64,000 nt of DNA. Source: Hyphomicrobiales bacterium (GTDB lineage Bacteria > Pseudomonadota > Alphaproteobacteria > Rhizobiales > Rhizobiaceae). Of this stretch, positions 59,214 through 64,000 are shown piece after piece. Position numbers and translations under genes: made by a program. The DNA is taken from the NCBI GenBank assembly GCA_003577315.1, contig QEVK01000002.1, positions 118,956 through 182,955 on the forward strand, in the 5' to 3' direction. The number at the start of each line of letters is the position of its first letter. Position 1 is the first letter of the stretch. Below the pieces are notes generated by a model that ran no database searches, was not told the DNA's origin, and saw nothing but the letters and a program-made list of their open reading frames with translations.

Positions 59214-60642
59214 CGAAAAACACCCTCCGCAGATGCCGGTTCAGCATTCGTCCCTGCGGGTCCGTCGCCTGCCGCATCTCGGCGGCGGCGTCCCACATCG
59301 GATAGAGCGCGCGCAGGTCCGCCGCGCCCAGCGAGTGCAGCTTGCCCCAGTGCGGCCGCCCGCCGGCGGCGCGCAGCGCCGGCTCGACCAGCGTGAACAG
59401 GAAGTCGTAGTCGTCCTTGTAGTAGGCGTGGACGGCGATCGAGCCGCTGGCGCGCCCGTAGAAGGGCGACAGCCAGGCATCGTCGGGCGCGACGACGCGC
59501 GCCTCGATAGGGAAGAAGACGTCGCGGCGGTCGCTTTCGATGCGCTTCAGCACCTCGCGCAGCGCCTCGACCTGCGCCTCGGCCGGCACGTGGTACTCCA
59601 TCTCGTGGAAGCGCACCGGCCGGGCGTTGGCGAGCAGCTTCCAGCCCTCGTCGACGGCGGTCTCCGGCGGCTGTCCGTCGAGGAACCAGGCCGCGAGACG
59701 CCGGCGCAGGCCGGGCGCGAACTCGAACACGTCGCGCAGCAGCTTGAGCTGCATCAGCCCGCCGGTGTCGCGGTCGGGCCCGCGCGGCGCCACCGGATCG
59801 CCGGTCTCGTCCAGCGTGATGAGCAGCGACCGGCCGGAGAACGGGATGATCATGAACTCGGCGTTGCGGTGCCTGCCGGCAAGGTCGGGCCACTGGCGCA
59901 GCAGCTCCTCGGTCTCCACGATGCTGGCGGTCTTGCGCACCCGGGCGAGCGGCGCGTTCTGCAACGTCACCTCGGTGACGATGCCGAAGGCGCCGAGGCC
60001 GACGCGCGCGGCGTGGAACAGGTCGGCATTGGCCTGGCGGCTGCACGTCACGGTCTCGCCGGCCGGCGTCACCAGCCGCATTTCGACGACGTTGCCGTGC
60101 AGCGCCATCATGGTCTTGCCGGTGCCGTGGGTGCCGGTCGCCAGCGCGCCGGCCAGCGACTGCCTGTCGATGTCGGGCAGGTTGGGCATTTCCTGGCCGA
60201 TGGCGGCGAGCGCCTCGCCGAGCGGCGCAAGCCGCGTGCCGGCGCGCACGCTCGCGCGATGGAGCGCGGCGTCATGGGAGACGATGCCGCTCATGCGGTC
60301 GAGCGAGACCAGCGTCGCGTCGGTGGGCACCAGCCCGGTGAAGCTGTGGCCGGCGCCGACGGCCCGGATGGGCGCGGCCGCGCGCGCCATCAGCCCGGCA
60401 AGCTCGGCCTCGCTGGCCGGCGCGTGGCGCGCGGCCGGCCAGGCGTGCTCCGAGCCGGACCAGTTGCTCCACAGCGCGTTGCCGGCGGCGTCGAGCGGCT
60501 GCGGGGAAGGGGGCTCCCGGTCGAGCCAGGCCCGCCGGCCGGCGAGCCCGCCCGCGCCCAGCGCGACCGCCCCGCCGCCGGCAAGAAGCGCCTTCCTGCG
60601 CGTTATCGTCCTGCGCGCTGCCGTCCGCTGCGCTGTCGCCAT
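59206..60642 (-). CDS. Tat-exported FAD-linked aldonolactone oxidase (D-arabinono-1,4-lactone oxidase family)
   Basis: A 478-residue vanillyl-alcohol-oxidase-superfamily protein. A twin-arginine signal (TITRRKALLAGGGAVALGAGGLAG) comes first. The FAD-binding domain has IRAVGAGHSFTGLVPTDATLVSLDRM, with His99 at the covalent-flavin position, and LATGTHGTGKTM (residues 168-178). The ALO-type C-terminal cap (IEARVVAPDDAWLSPFYGRASGSIAVHAYYKDDYDFLF, RPHWGKLHSLGA) is complete. It should oxidise a lactone or polyol in the periplasm. The cytochrome gene directly upstream suggests electrons go to cytochrome c. Neighbouring genes touch or overlap on both sides. Confidence 0.88.
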   Translation of the reverse strand: MATAQRTAARRTITRRKALLAGGGAVALGAGGLAGRRAWLDREPPSPQPLDAAGNALWSNWSGSEHAWPAARHAPASEAELAGLMARAAAPIRAVGAGHSFTGLVPTDATLVSLDRMSGIVSHDAALHRASVRAGTRLAPLGEALAAIGQEMPNLPDIDRQSLAGALATGTHGTGKTMMALHGNVVEMRLVTPAGETVTCSRQANADLFHAARVGLGAFGIVTEVTLQNAPLARVRKTASIVETEELLRQWPDLAGRHRNAEFMIIPFSGRSLLITLDETGDPVAPRGPDRDTGGLMQLKLLRDVFEFAPGLRRRLAAWFLDGQPPETAVDEGWKLLANARPVRFHEMEYHVPAEAQVEALREVLKRIESDRRDVFFPIEARVVAPDDAWLSPFYGRASGSIAVHAYYKDDYDFLFTLVEPALRAAGGRPHWGKLHSLGAADLRALYPMWDAAAEMRQATDPQGRMLNRHLRRVFFDV

Positions 60643-60643
60643 G

Positions 60644-61012
60644 TCATCCTCCCTCCCTGCCGGCCATGAAGCGGGTCAGCGCCCGCAGATCCCCGGGCGA
60701 GCAGGAGAAGCACTGTCCCCCCGCCGGCATGCCGTTCTTGCCCGCGATCGCCACGCCCAGCAGCGCGTCCTCGCCCCGTGCCCAGCGCGGGTCCCATTGC
60801 GTGCGGTCGCCGGTCAGCGGCGCGAGCGAGTCGCGCACCGTGTGGCAGGCCTTGCACGAGTTCTCGTAGAGTTCCGCCAGCCGCGCGTCGGCCGGAACGA
60901 GCGCCGCGCTCTCGGCTTCGCTCAGGGCGCGCGGCGCCGCGCCGTCGTCGCCGCATCCGGCGGCGACGGCGCACAGCACGCCGAGCGCGATGGTGTGTCG
61001 GGTCCGCAGCAT
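60644..61012 (-). CDS. Cytochrome c5-like exported cytochrome
   Basis: A 122-residue secreted cytochrome c. The signal segment (HTIALGVLCAVAAGC) ends in a weak lipobox, so it may be a lipoprotein. The heme site is C53-x2-C56-H57 (NSCKACHTV), the axial Met is Met95 in KNGMPAGG, and a second C-x2-C (QCFSC, 101-104) is the disulfide of the c5 subfamily. It is the first gene of the operon with the FAD oxidase; the stop lies one base before the oxidase ATG. It is the likely electron acceptor for that enzyme. Start at 61012. Confidence 0.88.
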   Translation of the reverse strand: MLRTRHTIALGVLCAVAAGCGDDGAAPRALSEAESAALVPADARLAELYENSCKACHTVRDSLAPLTGDRTQWDPRWARGEDALLGVAIAGKNGMPAGGQCFSCSPGDLRALTRFMAGREGG

Positions 61013-61033
61013 TGATCTCCCCCTTGTTCTCAC

Positions 61034-61049
61034 TATAGCTATCGCTATA
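61034..61049. promoter_or_regulatory. TATAGC-N4-GCTATA inverted repeat between cytochrome operon and tetR
   Basis: A perfect 6-bp inverted repeat with a 4-nt spacer, AT-rich in a GC-rich region, in the 91-nt divergent gap. Its size and placement suit a TetR-family operator covering both promoters. Confidence 0.65.
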
Positions 61050-61103
61050 TTTCTGTCAACGCCGGCTTGCAATCGCGCCGCAGGTCGGTCATGCCGTGTT
61101 CGC

Positions 61104-61694
61104 ATGACCACCGCCCAGGCCGGCCGCAAGCCGCAGCAGAAACGTTCCCGCAGAACCTATGACCGGCTGCTCGACGTCACCGGGCAGCTGCTGGAGGAGG
61201 TCGGCGTCGACCGGGTGTCGACCAATCTGGTCGCCGAGCGCGCCGGCGTGTCGCCGCCGACGGTCTACCACTACTTTTCCGACAAGTACGCGCTGTTCCG
61301 CGCGCTGGGCGAGCGGCTGATGGCGGCGCAGAACGCGCTGGTGACGATCGACTTCCAGCAGCCGGAGGCCGAGATCGCGGCCATGCTCGAGGCGCATGTG
61401 CGGCTGACGCGCGATTTTCCCGGCGGCATCTGGGTCATGCGCATGTTGCGCGCCGTGCCGCAGCTCGCCGAGGTGCGGCTTTCCTCGCACCGCGCGCTGG
61501 CCGCCTCTCTGGTCGAGCAGGCGCTGCGCGAGGCCCCGCAGGCCGACCGGGTGACGCTGGAGCGCACGGTGCGTCTCGCCATCGAGGTCGGCTACGCCGC
61601 CGTCGAGATGGCGCTGGAGGAGCCGTGCCTCGACGTCGAGGCCACCATGCGGCTGGCCGCCCGCGCCATCCGCAGCCTGGCGAGCGCGGACTAG
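61104..61694 (+). CDS. TetR/AcrR-family transcriptional regulator
   Basis: A 196-residue repressor-type regulator. The N-terminal HTH is RTYDRLLDVTGQLLEEVGVDRVSTNLVAERAGVSPPTVYHYFSDKYALFRALGERLM-type (about residues 18-75), and the helical C-terminal ligand-binding domain is typical. The start at 61104 (MTTAQAGRKPQQKRSRRTYDRLL) puts the operator just upstream. It is divergent from the cytochrome/FAD oxidase/PLP operon and probably represses it. Confidence 0.92.
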   Translation: MTTAQAGRKPQQKRSRRTYDRLLDVTGQLLEEVGVDRVSTNLVAERAGVSPPTVYHYFSDKYALFRALGERLMAAQNALVTIDFQQPEAEIAAMLEAHVRLTRDFPGGIWVMRMLRAVPQLAEVRLSSHRALAASLVEQALREAPQADRVTLERTVRLAIEVGYAAVEMALEEPCLDVEATMRLAARAIRSLASAD

Positions 61695-61988
61695 CTGCGC
61701 GTGAATCGCATTCTCGGGCGTGTCCGCCAAAATACTGGAATCAAAAAATAAATCCGGCCGGCGCGGCAATCCGTCCCTTGTATTGCCGCAATCTGCCGCT
61801 ACATCCAAGGGCATGTGCATGACAACGTTCGTCAGGATGTCGAGGCTTGCCGGGGAAGCACGCGCTTCCACCCGGGGCGGTATCCTGTCGAACCCAGAAC
61901 GCCGCACCTGATTTCCACCGCCCCGGGACCCAGATCGAAACATGCGGTTCATTTTTGCGGCCTCCGGCCGCTCTGATGGAGCGTATCC

Positions 61989-62174
61989 ATGTCCCTTTCC
62001 CGTTCCCGGCTCGTCTGCCGCGCCTGCAACCGTATCCTGCCCCGGGCCGCCAGCCGCTGCCCCTGGTGCAAGGCCCCGCTGACCCACCACCACAACCAGC
62101 AGCCCTGGCTCGCCTGCGGCCCCCGCCGCGTGCGCGTCGCCCGGCCCCTCCTGCACGGAGGCGACGGGCGATGA
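61989..62174 (+). CDS. Small zinc-ribbon-like protein
   Basis: A 61-residue basic ORF with two C-x2-C pairs spaced 14 residues apart (VCRACNRILPRAASRCPWCKAPL), the pattern of a small zinc ribbon. GGAG lies 9 nt before the ATG, and its stop overlaps the Nudix ATG by four bases (ATGA), both of which support real translation. I do not recognise a named family. The 294-nt gap before it (61695-61988) shows no gene. Confidence 0.55.
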   Translation: MSLSRSRLVCRACNRILPRAASRCPWCKAPLTHHHNQQPWLACGPRRVRVARPLLHGGDGR

Positions 62175-62700
62175 GCGCGATCCTCACAGACGCCGCCTTG
62201 CCGGGCGTGGCCCGCGTCGAGCCCGCCGCCGGGGACGACCTGCGCCAATACGGCGTGCTGCCGTGGCGCGTCGGCCGCAAGGGCGATCTGCGCATCCTCC
62301 TCGTCACCGGCCGCGGGCGGCCGGGCTGGGGCGTGCCCGCGGGGGCTTGCCGGTCGAGGGGCGCGCGCCCTTCATGTCGGCCGCGCTCGATGCGTTCGAG
62401 GAAGCCGGCATCATCGGCGACATCGATCCGCGGCCGCTGGCCGACTACCGCTATCCGCGGCCCGGCGACGACGGGACGGCGCGCCGGTGCCGCGTCACCG
62501 TGTTCGCCATGCGCGTGCGCGGCACGCTCTCGCACTGGAAGGAACGCGGGGAACGCCAGCGGCGCTGGTTCGCCGCCGCCGAGGCCGCAGACGTCATGGA
62601 GCATGCCGAGCTTGCCGGCATCGTGCGCCAGCTGGCCTCGCGCCCGCAGGCGCCGATGGACGCGGCGGGGCGGCTCTCGCTGTCCATCGGCGACCTCTAG
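62171..62700 (+). pseudogene. Nudix hydrolase, frameshifted in a G run
   Basis: The first part ([56 protein letters not shown]) is read from 62171. The rest ([38 protein letters not shown]... to the stop at 62700) is read in another frame. They join at the five-G run 62341-62345; one extra G would restore a continuous Nudix box (G-x5-E...A-F-E-E-A-G). Proteins of this type hydrolyse nucleotide diphosphate derivatives such as diadenosine or inositol polyphosphates. Either a recent loss or a homopolymer sequencing error. It overlaps the zinc-ribbon ORF. Confidence 0.75.
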
Positions 62701-62831
62701 GGCCGGGCGACGGCGGCGCGGCGCTATTGCCGGCCGGCGAAAGCGGCATTACGGTCTCGACCGCCGCCCGGCGCCCGCCAGGATATGGCGTGGGACGTTC
62801 CCGACATCGACCAGACCGACAGGAACCGACG

Positions 62832-63278
62832 ATGACGATCTCGCTGCTGGTCCTCAACGGACCGAACCTCAACCTCCTCGGCACGCGCCAGCCTCAGGTC
62901 TACGGCTCGGCCACGCTCGCCGACGTGGAGGAGCTGTGCCGGCAGGCCGGCGAGCGGCTCGGCATCGGCATCGACTTCCGCCAGTCGAACCACGAGGGCA
63001 CGCTGATCGACTGGGTCCACGAGGCCAAGGGCAGGCACTCCGGCATCGTCGTCAACGCCGGCGCCTACACCCACACCTCGATCGCGCTGATGGACGCCAT
63101 CGCCAGCGTCGAGCTTCCGGTGGCCGAGGTTCACCTGTCGAACATCCACCGCCGCGAGGAGTTCCGCCATCTGTCCTACATCTCCAGGGTGGCGGTGGGC
63201 ATGATCTGCGGCTTCGGGCCGCACGGCTACGTGCTGGGCATCGAGGCGCTCGACAACCACCTGCGGAGCCGGGGCTGA
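62832..63278 (+). CDS. aroQ: 3-dehydroquinate dehydratase, type II
   Basis: A 148-residue dodecameric dehydroquinase of the shikimate pathway. The active site is visible in [25 protein letters not shown] (catalytic Tyr), [34 protein letters not shown] and [20 protein letters not shown] (catalytic His region). Full length. accB/accC, which often follow aroQ, do not follow here; a convergent gene does. Confidence 0.95.
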   Translation: MTISLLVLNGPNLNLLGTRQPQVYGSATLADVEELCRQAGERLGIGIDFRQSNHEGTLIDWVHEAKGRHSGIVVNAGAYTHTSIALMDAIASVELPVAEVHLSNIHRREEFRHLSYISRVAVGMICGFGPHGYVLGIEALDNHLRSRG

Positions 63279-63330
63279 GCGCGCCGGCCCGTCGGCATTC
63301 TGCGCGGCGGGACCTGCCCGGCGGCCGCAA

Positions 63331-63930
63331 TCACTGCACGGCGAAGCAGTAGAACAGCCCGTCGCCGCCCGTGCCCTGCAAGGCCGACTGGCTGCATCCG
63401 CGCGAGGGATGCGACGAGTTCCACGACTTCGCCGCCGCGGAATCGTCCAGCCCCATCCGGTCGTGGTGCCCGACCATGGCGGAACCCTCGCCGTTCGCCG
63501 TCCAGTCCTCGCAGGTGGCCTCGTGGGCGGTGCCGTCGGGCAGCGAGCCGGTCAGGATGTCGTGACGGTTGGGGTCGTCGCCGCGCCCGTTCACCATCTC
63601 GCCCTTCTCGTCGAGGGCGGTTTCCTTGGTGATCCGGTTGCCGTCGCCGTGCAGTTCCTCGACGCTGGCGGCGATGGTCTCGCCCCTGGCGTTGACCCAC
63701 GGTCCGGTCCCGATGCGGTCGCGCGCGTTGGTGTCGCCGGTGCTCAGATACGCCGCCCAGCTCTTGCCGGTGATGCCGGCGGCCTCGGCGAGGCTGGCGC
63801 AATGGGCGTCCGCACCCTCCAGCCCGCCCAGATTGGCCCCGTCGCCCGGCCCCTGGCTGGTGACGAAGAAGCTCATCGAGGCGTCCTGCGCGGTGGAGAC
63901 GCTGAGAACGGCGGTGAGAAAGTCGACCAC
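63331..63930 (-). CDS. Lectin-like exported protein (alphaproteobacterial hypothetical family)
   Basis: About 200 residues. The body matches a family of secreted lectin/collagen-NC10-like-fold proteins: SFFVTSQGPGDGANLGGLEGADAHCASLAEAAGITGKSWAAYLSTG, then CEDWTANGEGSAMVGHHDRMGLDDSAAAKSWNSSHPSRGCSQSALQGTGGDGLFYCFAV. Four cysteines suggest disulfides. The N-terminus is uncertain: a GTG at 63930 gives a short hydrophobic stretch (VVDFLTAVLSVSTAQD) resembling a signal peptide core, but the frame stays open, with Lys/Arg-rich sequence, to the window edge, so the true start may lie outside. Confidence 0.7.
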   Translation of the reverse strand: MVDFLTAVLSVSTAQDASMSFFVTSQGPGDGANLGGLEGADAHCASLAEAAGITGKSWAAYLSTGDTNARDRIGTGPWVNARGETIAASVEELHGDGNRITKETALDEKGEMVNGRGDDPNRHDILTGSLPDGTAHEATCEDWTANGEGSAMVGHHDRMGLDDSAAAKSWNSSHPSRGCSQSALQGTGGDGLFYCFAVQ

Positions 63931-64000
63931 GGCAGCGGCGGGATAGTCCCGCTGCGGGCGGCGTAAAAGTCGTCCACTTTTTCCCTTTTCTGCGAGGCGC

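Overview
The window is 64 kb of very GC-rich (about 70% by eye), gene-dense bacterial chromosome. Gene content and order point to an alphaproteobacterium of the order Hyphomicrobiales (Rhizobiales), plausibly Phyllobacteriaceae. The best evidence is the run hemB / DUF6163 / ldtR-ldtP / glyA / nrdR-ribD-ribE-ribH-nusB, then hppA, bamE | CBP3-type chaperone / DUF177 / plsX / fabH / ihfA / MerR, and clpP-clpX-lon-hupB. A rhizobial-type palindromic repeat lies between ribE and ribH. The family-level assignment is inference. No plasmid, phage, IS element, integrase or CRISPR array is visible, so this reads as core chromosome with some accessory pockets.

Layout. 0-5 kb: end of metC, two tRNAs, a complex I accessory subunit, a receiver-only response regulator divergent from a Crp/Fnr regulator, and methionine gamma-lyase divergent from an Lrp-type regulator with TGGCA half-sites between them. 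5-14 kb: parC, the MsrPQ periplasmic methionine sulfoxide repair pair, an EamA transporter, the N-end-rule transferase bpt, hemB. 14-23 kb: LdtR/LdtP cell-wall remodelling, glyA, and the riboflavin/nusB operon. 23-31 kb: proton-pumping pyrophosphatase, BamE, fatty-acid/phospholipid initiation (plsX, fabH), ihfA, and an exported hydratase-like protein. 31.5-41.1 kb: a surface-polysaccharide locus (Wzy/ligase-like, polyprenyl-phosphate sugar transferase, GT4, Wza-like, GumC/Wzc-like, GNAT, polysaccharide deacetylase) resembling rhizobial unipolar-polysaccharide loci. Its initiating transferase is broken by an out-of-frame deletion. 41-50 kb: ctaA, argC, speB, a ParD/RelE-type toxin-antitoxin pair, rplM-rpsI, a small CoA/VOC cluster, and metY. 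50-58 kb: a LuxR-type regulator and the proteostasis block clpP-clpX-lon-hupB. 58-62 kb: a small accessory cluster in which a cytochrome c5-like protein, a Tat-exported FAD lactone oxidase and a Tat-exported D-threonine-aldolase-fold PLP enzyme form one operon divergent from a TetR regulator, with a clean inverted repeat between them. 62-64 kb: a frameshifted Nudix gene, aroQ and a lectin-like exported protein.

The most interesting candidate system is the 58-61.7 kb exported PLP enzyme / FAD oxidase / cytochrome operon. Next are the interrupted polysaccharide locus and its GumC-like protein with a decayed kinase domain. Two genes are frame-disrupted (sugar-phosphate transferase near 33.33 kb, Nudix near 62.34 kb); sequence or assembly error cannot be excluded for either. 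All family assignments come from reading the translated sequences by eye. No database search was run.
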